DNA from: CAVYWD01 sp963772225
GTDB lineage: Bacteria; Myxococcota; Myxococcia; Myxococcales; UBA5297
Length of the DNA: 64,000 bases
Direction: 5' to 3'
Assembly: GCA_963772225.1 (NCBI GenBank)
Contig: CAVYWD010000002.1
Span: 186,001 to 250,000 of the forward strand
Every line of letters begins with the position of its first letter. The first letter of the stretch is position 1. The notes beneath the pieces were generated by a model that worked only from the letters and a program-made list of their open reading frames with translations, had not been told where the DNA came from and did no database searches. Positions 53,015 to 62,370 of the stretch are shown piece after piece. Position numbers and translations under genes: made by a program.

Positions 53015-54883
53015 GTGACAGTTCCAGGCGATGCGCTCCTCCGCGAGATCCTCGACTGTTCGAGTGAGCTGATCTGGGCGGTGGAACCCCAGCGCTTTCG
53101 CCTGATCGCCTTCAACCGTCGGGCAGCCGAGGCGGCCCTGTCGAGCTCAGGCGCTGCGCTCCGAGAGGGAATGACCCTCGAAGAGGTCCACCGGAGCCCG
53201 GGCGCTGCGGCGCTCTGGCGCGGAGCCTACGAGCGGGCCCTGGGGCACGGGAGCGCCGAGCTGGAAGCGCCCCTTTGCGGCGACCTCCGAGTTCGCGCGA
53301 CCCTCACCTGCCTGGCTCGAGGGGGGCGGCCCCAGGCGCTGGCGGTGCACGGCCGCGACGTCGCCGAGGAGCGACACGTCGAGGAGGTTCTCCGCCGGCG
53401 CGAGGCGTTCTTTCGCAAGGTGCTCGAGGAGTCGGCCGACGTGACCAGCGTGCTGGCCGCCGACGGGCGACGCATCTTCATCAGCAGCGGCGTCACCCAG
53501 GTGCTCGGCTACACCGAGGACGAGGCGCTCTCCCTGAAGATGGCGGAGTCCGCGCACCCGGACGACCAGGCTCGGATGTCCGCCACGTTCAAGCGGATCC
53601 TCTCCAGCCCCGGCAGCGGCGACCGCATCCGGTTTCGCCAGCGGCACAAGGGCGGCGCCTATGTCGTGGTCGATGCCATGGTCCGAAACGCCTGCGACGA
53701 CCCGGACGTCCGGGGCGTCGTCGTCAACACGCGCGACGTGACCGAGCAGGTGCGGCTCGAGGAGCAGTTCCTTCAGGCGCAAAAGCTGGAGTCCGTGGGG
53801 CGGCTGGCCGGCGGTATCGCGCACGACTTCAACAATCTGCTGACAGTCATTCTCTCCTGCACCGAGCTCTTGCAGGCGAAGGCCCCCATCTCGTCCTTGG
53901 AGCTCGTGGAGGAGATCCTCGCCGCCGCCGAGCGGGCCCGGGGGCTCACGCGGCAGCTCCTGGCGTTCGCGCGCAAGCAGATCGTGACGCTCAGGCCGCT
54001 GGACCTGACCGCCCAGGTGCGCGCCAGCGAGACCCTCCTCCGGCGCCTCGTCAACGAGGACGTGGAGCTCGCGGTGGACCTCGAGCCCGAGCTGTGGCCG
54101 GTGATGTGCGACGCCGGGCAGATCGACCAGGTGCTCTTCAACCTGGTGGTCAACGCGCGCGACGCCATGCCGCGCGGCGGGCGAATCACGCTTCTGACGG
54201 CGAACGCCCCGAGGAGCGAGAGCGGCGGGGGCCAGGACTTCGTCCGGCTGGTCGTCCGCGACAACGGCGTGGGGATCTCGGCGGACGTTCAGATGCACCT
54301 CTTCGAGCCGTTCTTCACCACCAAGCCCACCGGACAGGGAACGGGCCTGGGGCTGGCGACGGTGCACGGCATCGTCCGGCAGCACGGCGGCCGCGTGGAG
54401 GTGGAGAGCGCGCCAGGGCGGGGCTCGGCGTTCAGCGTGCTGCTGCCGCGCTGCCCGACCGGAGCCACGGCCGGCGAGCCGCGCCTCGGGCCACGCTCGG
54501 GTGCGGGCTTCGAGCGAATCCTCCTGGTCGAGGACGACCCGCCGGTTCGACGCCTGGCCGAGAACGCGCTCGTCCGCGCGGGCTATCGCGTGGTGGCGGC
54601 GGCCGACGGCGAGACCGCCCAACGGCTTCTCTGCGACCCCGAGCGCGCCTTCGACCTGGTGGTGACGGACGTGGTGCTGCCGGGCGCCGACGGGCTCACG
54701 GTCGCCAAGCTCGCTCGGAAGGAGCGCCCCGCCATTCGCGTGATGTTCACTTCGGGCTACCCGGCCGACCGGTTGTCCACCGATGGTGTCGTGGACCCTG
54801 ACATCGACTTGCTCCCCAAGCCGTTCACGCCTTCGGCGCTCCTCCAGCGCGTTCGAGCGGCGCTCGACCGCCGGCTGCCCTAG
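53015..54883 (+). CDS. PAS-containing hybrid histidine kinase with receiver
   Basis: The 622-residue soluble protein has two PAS domains (about 10-110 and 130-240), an HDFNN-type His-box (AGGIAHDFNNLLTVILSC) near 270, an ATPase domain (LVVNARDAMPRGGRI, DNGVGIS, GTGLGLATVHGIV) and a C-terminal receiver with its Asp in VVTDVVLPGADGL. There is no membrane segment, so it probably senses a cytoplasmic signal through PAS. GTG 53015 is the apparent start. No dedicated response regulator gene is adjacent; the Hsp70 gene follows on the same strand. Confidence 0.92.
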   Translation: MTVPGDALLREILDCSSELIWAVEPQRFRLIAFNRRAAEAALSSSGAALREGMTLEEVHRSPGAAALWRGAYERALGHGSAELEAPLCGDLRVRATLTCLARGGRPQALAVHGRDVAEERHVEEVLRRREAFFRKVLEESADVTSVLAADGRRIFISSGVTQVLGYTEDEALSLKMAESAHPDDQARMSATFKRILSSPGSGDRIRFRQRHKGGAYVVVDAMVRNACDDPDVRGVVVNTRDVTEQVRLEEQFLQAQKLESVGRLAGGIAHDFNNLLTVILSCTELLQAKAPISSLELVEEILAAAERARGLTRQLLAFARKQIVTLRPLDLTAQVRASETLLRRLVNEDVELAVDLEPELWPVMCDAGQIDQVLFNLVVNARDAMPRGGRITLLTANAPRSESGGGQDFVRLVVRDNGVGISADVQMHLFEPFFTTKPTGQGTGLGLATVHGIVRQHGGRVEVESAPGRGSAFSVLLPRCPTGATAGEPRLGPRSGAGFERILLVEDDPPVRRLAENALVRAGYRVVAAADGETAQRLLCDPERAFDLVVTDVVLPGADGLTVAKLARKERPAIRVMFTSGYPADRLSTDGVVDPDIDLLPKPFTPSALLQRVRAALDRRLP

Positions 54884-55038
54884 GGCCTGGGCGGGGCGGC
54901 TCACGCCAGAATCGAGCCGCGCCGCGGGCGATTCGATGCCGGACGATAGGCGGTCGGCGGCGCGGCGGCGTTCTTTCGCCCCCTCTCGTTCCGTGTTAGA
55001 AACTCCCTTGCGGGTGAGGGACCGCGACAGCGAGCGAA

Positions 55039-56654
55039 ATGGCCGATAAGCCACGCATCATCGGGATCGACCTCGGGACGACGAACACCTGCGTCGCCCA
55101 CGTGCGGAACCGCATTCCGAAGGTCGTGCCTACCGAGCGCGGGAACCTCATCCTCCCGTCGGTCGTGGCGCTGTCCAACAAGGGCGACCTCCTCGTCGGC
55201 GGCGTGGCCAAAGACCAGATGGTGACGAACCCCAGGAACACCATCTACGGCGCCAAGCGGCTCATCGGCCGCAAGTTCGAGTCGAAGGTGGTGCAGGACC
55301 TTCGGACCTACTATTCCTATGAGATCATCCAGGGTTCCGACGGCACGGCAGGGGTGATGCTGGGCGGCAAGCCGTACTCGCTCCCGCAGATCAGCTCGTT
55401 CGTCCTGGCGCACATCAAGACCATTGCCGAGCAGTTCCTGGGCGGGCCGGTGGCGGACGCCGTCATCACCGTTCCCGCGTATTACAACGACAACCAGCGG
55501 CAGGCCGTGAAGGAGGCCGGGGCGCTGGCCGGCTTCAACGTCCGGCGCATCGTCAACGAGCCCACCGCCGCGGCGCTCGCCTACGGCTTCAACCGCGGCC
55601 TCGACCAGCGGATCCTCGTCTACGACCTGGGCGGCGGCACCTTCGACGTGAGCGTCCTGCAGCTCAACGGCAACGTGTTCGAGGTGGCAGCCACCGGCGG
55701 CGACACCTTCCTGGGCGGCGTGGATTTCGACAACCGGATCATCGACTACGTGCTGCAGGAGTTCCAGCGCGAGCACCGGTTCGACCTGACGCAAAACCCC
55801 ATCGCCATGCAGCGCATCAAGAACGCTGCCGAGGCGGCGAAGATCGACCTGACGCTCATCCCCAACGTCGTCATCGAGCTCAACTTCATCGAGGAGAAGA
55901 AGGGCAAGCCCATCGACCTGCGCGTGCCGCTCAGCCGCGAGAAGCTCAACGAGCTCACGGCAGACCTGGTCGCGCGCACGTTCCAGATTTGCGACCAGGT
56001 CTTGAGCGACAAGGGGCTGGGGCCGCGCGACATCGCGGAGATCATCCTGGTCGGCGGCCAGAGCCGCATGCCGCTCGTGCAGCAGCAGATCCAGGCGCAC
56101 TTCGGAAAGCCCGCCGCGCAAGGGCGTTCACCCGGACGAGTGCGTGGCCCTGGGCGCGGCGCTCCTCGCCGACGCGCTCGGGCAAATCGACGCGGTCACC
56201 CTGGTCGACGTGCTCTCCATGCCCATCGGCATCGCGCTGCCGAACGGCCGGTTCCGGAAGATCATCGACAAGAACTCGACCATCCCGTTGACCAAGAGCT
56301 TTCGGCTGCCAGCGCCCAAGGACCCGTCCGCCGAGTTCATCGAGATGGACATCTTCCAGGGCGACTCGGAATACATCATCGACGACGAGTACCTGGGCAG
56401 CCTCAAGGTGCCGGTCCAGGCCGCCGGCCGCAAGATCGACTTCCGGCTGAGCGAGGAATGCCTGCTCACCGTCGTGGTCGACCTCCCGGCCGGGCCCAAG
56501 GAGATCGAGCTGGCGACGCGCGACACGCCCGCGGCCCTGCGCCAGGCGCTCCTCGAGGACGCCCAGCGCCGCGAGGCCGCCGCCGCGCAGCGACGACGCG
56601 GGCGAGGAGAAGCGCGGGCTGCTCTCGTCCATCCGGCGCTTCTGGGGCGGCTGA
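55039..56654 (+). CDS. Hsp70/DnaK-family chaperone, two apparent +1 frameshifts
   Basis: The N-terminal ATPase domain is clear: IGIDLGTTNTCVAH, PAYYNDNQRQAVKEAGALAG, VYDLGGGTFDVSVL and EIILVGGQSRMP. The frame breaks near 56113; dropping one base gives KGVHPDECVALGAALLADAL and the substrate-binding domain (VTLVDVLSMPIGIALPNG). A second break near 56590 restores SDDAGEEKRGLLSSIRR to a stop at 56654. The C-terminal lid is short, as in accessory myxobacterial Hsp70s. Both breaks are single-base insertions in the context GCCGCGCA. An assembly error is more likely than a dead gene, as the coding sequence is otherwise well preserved. Confidence 0.85.
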
Positions 56655-56659
56655 CGCGA

Positions 56660-57085
56660 ATGCCGGTCTTTCCGTCCACAGAGTGGTGCGAGGCCCTCGT
56701 CGACGCCTTGCAGAGCGACCCCGACGCGGACCGGGCCTGCCAGGGCTGGAACGGCGACATCGCCGCCGTGGTCTTGCCCGAGCCGCCGCTGCTCCAGAGC
56801 GCCTTCATCGCCTACGGGCGGCCCGACGCCGCGAGCATCGCGGATTTCCGGCTGCTGGAGGACCTGGACGAGGTCGACGAAATCGAGCCGGCGTACGTGG
56901 CGTGCGCGCCCTACTCGGTGTGGCGCGACCTGATCCGCGGAACCCTCGACCCGGTGGAGGCGGTCCTGCGAAAGCGCGTGCAATTCGAGGGCGACCTGGA
57001 GCAGGTTATCGCCCGAGCTCAATTCAAGGCGATGCTCCGGCGCGCGCTCGACCGCGTTCCGACCCGTTTTCTGGAAGCCCCGTAG
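56660..57085 (+). CDS. SCP2-type sterol-carrier domain protein
   Basis: The 141-residue protein matches the SCP2 lipid-binding fold: FPSTEWCEALVDALQSD at the start, QGWNGDIAAVVLPE, YVACAPYSVWRDLIRGTLDP and VQFEGDLEQVIARAQFKAML. Such domains bind fatty acyl or sterol-like lipids. It begins 5 bp after the corrected Hsp70 stop, so they form a pair; whether they work together is not known. Its reading frame fuses with the shifted Hsp70 frame upstream, which hides the true start. Confidence 0.8.
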   Translation: MPVFPSTEWCEALVDALQSDPDADRACQGWNGDIAAVVLPEPPLLQSAFIAYGRPDAASIADFRLLEDLDEVDEIEPAYVACAPYSVWRDLIRGTLDPVEAVLRKRVQFEGDLEQVIARAQFKAMLRRALDRVPTRFLEAP

Positions 57086-57138
57086 CGGGCGCCCGAAGCG
57101 GTGCCGTCTTCTTCTTGCTGATTTGCGAAAGGCGCATC

Positions 57139-57411
57139 ATGGCCCGACCCAACCTCACCAGCCGCGCGATGGGGTATCTCACCCAGAGCCTCGAGCGCGT
57201 GCTGACCGACGAAAAGCGCGCCGCCAAGGTGGCCAAGGCGGTGGGCGCGGTGCAGAAGGGCCGCGAGCGGCTCGACCGGGCGCAGAAGAGCCTGCTGAAG
57301 GCCATGAACTTCGCGACCCGCGCCGACTTCAAGGACGTAGGAAAGCGCATCTCGGCCATCAAGCGGCGCGTCCGCCACCTGGCCGAGCGGTTGGAGAAGG
57401 GGGCGGCCTAG
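57139..57411 (+). CDS. small basic protein of unknown function
   Basis: The 90-residue protein is helical and strongly basic (SLERVLTDEKRAAKVAKAVG, KRISAIKRRVRHLAERLEKG), suggesting nucleic-acid or membrane-surface contact, but no family was recognised. ATG 57139 has a GAAAGG-like site just upstream. It ends one base before the xerD GTG, so the two are probably one transcription unit. Confidence 0.65.
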   Translation: MARPNLTSRAMGYLTQSLERVLTDEKRAAKVAKAVGAVQKGRERLDRAQKSLLKAMNFATRADFKDVGKRISAIKRRVRHLAERLEKGAA

Positions 57412-57412
57412 G

Positions 57413-58306
57413 GTGGCGCTCGAGCCCCTGGTCGACCTCTACCTCGACTTCCTGCGCACCGAGCGCGGGCTGGCGTTGAACACGCTGGAGGCCTACGGGC
57501 GCGACCTTCGAGACTACCTCGACGCCCTCGCGGCCCTGGGGCTGGAAGAGCCGGACGCCGTCGCGCCCGAAATCGTCTCAGGGCACCTCGCCGAGCTTAA
57601 CCGGCGCGGGCTCTCGCACAGGTCCCAAGCGCGGCACCTGGCGGCCATTCGCGGGCTGCACTTGTTCCTGCTCCGCGAGCGGCACGCCCAGCGCGATCCG
57701 ACCGAAGACCTGGAGACGCCTCGAGTGCGGCGCGGGCTGCCGGTGTTCCTCACTTTGGAGGAGGTGGAGCGCCTGCTCGAGGCCCCCGACGCCCGGCGGC
57801 CCGCCGGGGAGCGCGACCGCGCCATGCTCGAGGTGCTCTACGCGACCGGCCTCCGGGTCTCGGAAATCTGCGGCCTCACCTGCGAGGACGTGAACCTGCG
57901 CGACGGCTTCCTGGTAGCCCGGGGGAAGGGCAGCAAGGAGCGGATCGTCCCGCTGGGCGACTTCGCCATCGAGTGGCTCCAGCGGCACCTCGAGGGCGGG
58001 CGCCCTGCGCTGCTCAAGGGCCGCGCGAGCCGAGCTCTCTTCGTCGGCCCCCGGGGAACGAGGCTGACGCGCCAGGGGGTCTGGAAGCTCTTGAAGCGTT
58101 ACGCCCTGGGCGCCGGCATCACCAAGGCGCTCTCGCCCCACAAACTGCGCCACAGCTTCGCCACCCACCTGCTCGAGCGCGGAGCGGACCTGCGGGCGGT
58201 GCAGGCCATGCTGGGGCACGCGGACATCTCCACCACGCAGATCTACACGCACGTCGATCGCGTGCGGGCGCGGGCCGTCTACGACAAGGCGCACCCGCGG
58301 GCCTGA
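57413..58306 (+). CDS. xerD: tyrosine recombinase XerD/XerC
   Basis: Xer recombinases resolve chromosome dimers at dif sites with FtsK. The 297-residue protein has the SAM-like N-terminal domain and the catalytic residues: Arg in YATGLRVSEICGL, Lys in VARGKGSKERIVPLG, His-x-x-Arg in PHKLRHSFATHLL, His in LGHADISTTQIY and the nearby Tyr nucleophile in IYTHV. The GTG start lies one base after the small basic gene. The scpA-scpB genes follow, supporting the XerD assignment over an integrase. Confidence 0.93.
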   Translation: MALEPLVDLYLDFLRTERGLALNTLEAYGRDLRDYLDALAALGLEEPDAVAPEIVSGHLAELNRRGLSHRSQARHLAAIRGLHLFLLRERHAQRDPTEDLETPRVRRGLPVFLTLEEVERLLEAPDARRPAGERDRAMLEVLYATGLRVSEICGLTCEDVNLRDGFLVARGKGSKERIVPLGDFAIEWLQRHLEGGRPALLKGRASRALFVGPRGTRLTRQGVWKLLKRYALGAGITKALSPHKLRHSFATHLLERGADLRAVQAMLGHADISTTQIYTHVDRVRARAVYDKAHPRA

Positions 58307-58467
58307 GCCCCTCTTCCTCTTGAGCGCGCAGGGCCTTCGCCGCCTCGTCCGCCTCCGGGGCTACGAAGGCCAGGGCCGCACCTGGGCGGGCGGGCATTCG
58401 CCGAGCCGCCGCGGGCGATCCGATTGCTTCAAAGACCGGAGGGAAGAGGCTATGTTGGGCGGTCCCG

Positions 58468-59361
58468 ATGTCGAACGAAAGAGGCGAAGAAGCAGCCCCG
58501 GTTCCGGTGTTGGCGCCCGCGCTCAGCGAGCCGCCGGGGGCTTCTGCGCCCGCCGCCCAGGCGCCTGCCGAGCCTTCGAGCCCCGGCGCGGCCTTTCTCG
58601 TCGCTCTGCCGCACTTCGAGGGCCCGCTCGACCTCCTCCTCCACCTGATCCGCGAGCACAAGGTCGACATCTTCGACATCCCCATCTCGTTGATCACCGA
58701 AAAGTACCTGGAGACGCTGAAGGTCATGCGGGAGTCGAACCGCGAGGTCGACCTCGACATCGCCGGCGAGTTCCTGCTGATGGCGGCGACGCTCGCGCAC
58801 ATCAAGTCGCGCATGCTCCTGCCCGACCCCGAGCCCCAGCCCGCGGAGGAGGACCAGGCCGACCCCCGCGAGGAGCTGGTGCGCCGGCTGCTCGCCTACC
58901 AGAAGTTCCGCGCCGCCGCCGAGGAGCTCGGGCGGCAGGACATTCTGGACCGCGACGTCTTCACCCGCCGCGTCCACCTCGAGGCCATCCCCCTCGCCCC
59001 GGGCGAGGTCGGCCTCGTCGAGGTGTCGGTCTTCAAGCTCATCGAGGCTTTGGACCGCGCCCTCGCCAAGGCGAAGATCAGCGTCCCGCACCAGGTCTTC
59101 GTCGACCGGGTTTCGCTGGGCGACGCCATCAACGGCGTCATCGAGCGACTGAAGAGCGAGCCGCGGTCCTCGCTGGAGTCGCTCTTGGCCGGCGTCTTCG
59201 ACCGGCAGGTCATCGTGGTGACGTTCCTCGCGCTCCTGGAGATGTGCAAGCTCGGGCTCATCCGCGTCTGCCAGGAGGAGGGGAGCGACGACATCCTCCT
59301 GTGGGCCCGCGACCCCGACTCGCTGCTCGGGTCGTCGGACGTGAAGGACGACTACCAGTGA
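58468..59361 (+). CDS. scpA: segregation and condensation protein A
   Basis: ScpA is the kleisin that bridges SMC heads in the SMC-ScpAB condensin. The 297 residues include a Pro/Ala-rich N-terminal tail, then the conserved HFEGPLDLLLHLIREHKVDI start and a winged-helix C-terminus (RQVIVVTFLALLEMCKLGLI). It is followed 38 bp later by scpB. The order xerD-scpA-scpB-rluB is common in bacteria, and the genes are likely cotranscribed. Confidence 0.94.
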   Translation: MSNERGEEAAPVPVLAPALSEPPGASAPAAQAPAEPSSPGAAFLVALPHFEGPLDLLLHLIREHKVDIFDIPISLITEKYLETLKVMRESNREVDLDIAGEFLLMAATLAHIKSRMLLPDPEPQPAEEDQADPREELVRRLLAYQKFRAAAEELGRQDILDRDVFTRRVHLEAIPLAPGEVGLVEVSVFKLIEALDRALAKAKISVPHQVFVDRVSLGDAINGVIERLKSEPRSSLESLLAGVFDRQVIVVTFLALLEMCKLGLIRVCQEEGSDDILLWARDPDSLLGSSDVKDDYQ

Positions 59362-59398
59362 CGACTTCCAGTGCGAAGACGCGACAAGGAGCGCGCAC

Positions 59399-60469
<1,071 letters not shown>

Positions 60470-60476
60470 ATACGAC

Positions 60477-62240
60477 ATGGAGATTCGACTTCAGAAGGTC
60501 CTGGCTCAGGCTGGGCTCGCGTCCCGGCGCAAAGCCGAGGCGCTCATCGCCGACGGGCGGGTGGAGGTCAACGGAGCCGTCGTGAGCGAGCTGGGGACCA
60601 AGGTCGACCCGGCCAAGGACCTCATCCGCGTCAACGGCGAGCTGCTCAAGGAGAAGGAGCGCAAGGTCTACTACGCCCTGTACAAGCCGCCGGGCATGGT
60701 GACCACGCTCTCCGACCCCGAGGGGCGGCCCACCGTGGCGGACTGCCTCAAGGGCATCGAGGAGCGGGTGTTCGTGGTGGGCCGGCTCGACTGGGACGCG
60801 GAAGGTGCGCTCATCGTCACCAACGACGGGGACCTCGCCCACCGGCTGATGCACCCGCGCTTCGGCGCGCAGCGGACATACCTGGCCAAGGTGAAGGGTG
60901 AGCCCGACGCGGCCACGCTCGCGAAGCTGCGCGAGGGCGTGCGCCTCGAGGACGGGATGGCCCGCCCCGAGTCCGTCGAGGTGCAGAGCCCGACCCCCAA
61001 GAACACTTGGCTCAAGCTGGTGGTCGCCGAGGGCCGGCCTCACCTGATCAAGCGCCTGTGCGCGGCCATCGGGCATCCCGTGGTGCGGCTGTTCAGGCCC
61101 CAATACGCGGGCGTCTCGGTCGAGGGCATGGCGCCGGGCACTTACCGCACGCTGACCGCCGACGAAATCGCCACGCTGCACCGGGCCGCAGAAGGCGAGG
61201 CAGAGGCTCCGCCGCGGGCGGCGGCCGCCTTGAGGCTCCCCGCTCGAAGGCACCGCGCCCGCCCCCGCCCAGATGCCGACGCTGGCGACGCCGAAGGCTC
61301 GAGGCGCCCCGAGGCGCGGCCTCAGGGGCGCTTCGGCTCCGATCGCAAGCCGGGCGGGCGGGAAGGACGCGCGCCAGGAAGGTTTGGGTCGGACCGCGGA
61401 GGAGCGAAGCCGGAGGGTCGCTTTCAATCGCGCGGGAGTGGCGGCTCTCGTTGGCAGGGCGCCGAGGGCCCAGGACGGTACGGCACTCGCGCGCCAGCCG
61501 GGCGACCGCCCCGGCAAGGGGCCGAAGGCGAGCGGCGTTTTGGGACGCGCGGTCCCGAAAGAGCTCCCGGTCGCGGCGCGGAGGGCGGAGGGCGCTTCGG
61601 CGCGCGCGCGGGCGAGCGCTCGCGAGGGCCGGGAAGTGGGGGCGAGGGCGGCTTTCAATCGCGCGGGAGCGGCGGCTCTCGTCGGCAGGGCGCCGAGGGC
61701 GCAGGGCGGTTCGGCCCAGCGCGCAAAGCCGGGCGACTGCCCCGGCAAGGGGCCGAAGGCGAGCGGCGTTTTGGGACGCGCGGTCCCGAAAGAGCTCCCG
61801 GTCGCGGCGCGGAGGGCGGAGGGCGCTTCGGCGCGCGCGCGGGCGAGCGCTCGCGAGGGCCGGGAAGTGGGGGCGAGGGCGGCTTTCAATCGCGCGGGAG
61901 CGGCGGCTCTCGTCGGCAGGGCGCCGAGGGCGCAGGGCGATACGGCCCTCGCGCGCCAGCCGGGCGACCGCCCCGGCAAGGGGCCGAAGGTGAGCGGCGT
62001 TTTGGGACGCGCGGTCCCGAAAGAGCTCCCGGTCGCGGCGCGGAGGGCGGAGGACGCTTCGGCGCTTCGCGCAAAGGCGCGGGGCCTCCGAGGCAAGGCG
62101 CTCAAGGCGAGCGGCAGTTCGGCTCGCGCGAGGGCGCTCCTGGGCAAGGGCGAGACTCTGGCGGCGGGCGCCAATCTCCTCCTCGCGGCAGCGCCAGGCC
62201 TCCGAGGCGCGGCCCCGGAGGCGGCCGCCCGCGAAGCTGA
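60477..62240 (+). CDS. RluB/RsuA-family pseudouridine synthase with long repetitive tail
   Basis: Residues 1-240 are a pseudouridine synthase: S4 domain (VLAQAGLASRRKAEALIADG), then KPPGMVTTLSDPEGRPTV and the catalytic Asp in GRLDWDAEGALIVTNDGDL. It probably modifies 23S rRNA (RluB-like, given its place after scpB). The remaining ~345 residues are Gly/Arg/Ser-rich and contain a 77-residue unit repeated about three times (GGFQSRGSGGSRRQGAEG, PGRGAEGGGRFGARAGE). Such RGG-type tails bind RNA or drive condensation. The domain is intact; the tail is unusual in length and order. Confidence 0.9.
   Translation: MEIRLQKVLAQAGLASRRKAEALIADGRVEVNGAVVSELGTKVDPAKDLIRVNGELLKEKERKVYYALYKPPGMVTTLSDPEGRPTVADCLKGIEERVFVVGRLDWDAEGALIVTNDGDLAHRLMHPRFGAQRTYLAKVKGEPDAATLAKLREGVRLEDGMARPESVEVQSPTPKNTWLKLVVAEGRPHLIKRLCAAIGHPVVRLFRPQYAGVSVEGMAPGTYRTLTADEIATLHRAAEGEAEAPPRAAAALRLPARRHRARPRPDADAGDAEGSRRPEARPQGRFGSDRKPGGREGRAPGRFGSDRGGAKPEGRFQSRGSGGSRWQGAEGPGRYGTRAPAGRPPRQGAEGERRFGTRGPERAPGRGAEGGGRFGARAGERSRGPGSGGEGGFQSRGSGGSRRQGAEGAGRFGPARKAGRLPRQGAEGERRFGTRGPERAPGRGAEGGGRFGARAGERSRGPGSGGEGGFQSRGSGGSRRQGAEGAGRYGPRAPAGRPPRQGAEGERRFGTRGPERAPGRGAEGGGRFGASRKGAGPPRQGAQGERQFGSREGAPGQGRDSGGGRQSPPRGSARPPRRGPGGGRPRS
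61420..62080 (+). repeat. in-frame 231-bp tandem repeat (about 3 copies) in the rluB-like tail
   Basis: The sequence beginning GCTTTCAATCGCGCGGGAG recurs at 61420, 61651 and 61882, exactly 231 bp apart (77 codons), and the last copy ends near 62080 after a shorter distance. The copies are very similar but not identical (for example AGTGGC against AGCGGC). The unit length is a multiple of three, so the reading frame is kept. Copy number could vary between strains. Confidence 0.9.
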
Positions 62241-62271
62241 AAGAAATCCAAAAACCTGTGTTGGTCGATAT

Positions 62272-62301
62272 TTGACCCTGGAGAGGCTTCGCCGGTAACA
62301 T
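62272..62301 (+). promoter_or_regulatory. sigma-70-type promoter for the HEAT lipoprotein
   Basis: TTGACC (62272-62277) and TAACAT (62296-62301) are 18 bp apart, about 70 bp before the GTG start at 62371. The 130-bp gap is A/T-rich compared with its surroundings (AAAGAAATCCAAAAACC, GGTCGATATTTG), as expected for a promoter. Confidence 0.5.
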
Positions 62302-62370
62302 CCGCGCCCTTCGACGCCGCCGCAGCAAGGCCCTCTGCCCTCTTCGCCCGCTCTGTCTGCCGAGGTCGAC

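Noticed and set aside
55039..57411. A 790-codon open frame running from Hsp70 to the xerD boundary
   Set aside because: After about 56113 it is out of frame with Hsp70, SCP2 and the true gene ends. It only rejoins a real gene at the small basic protein.
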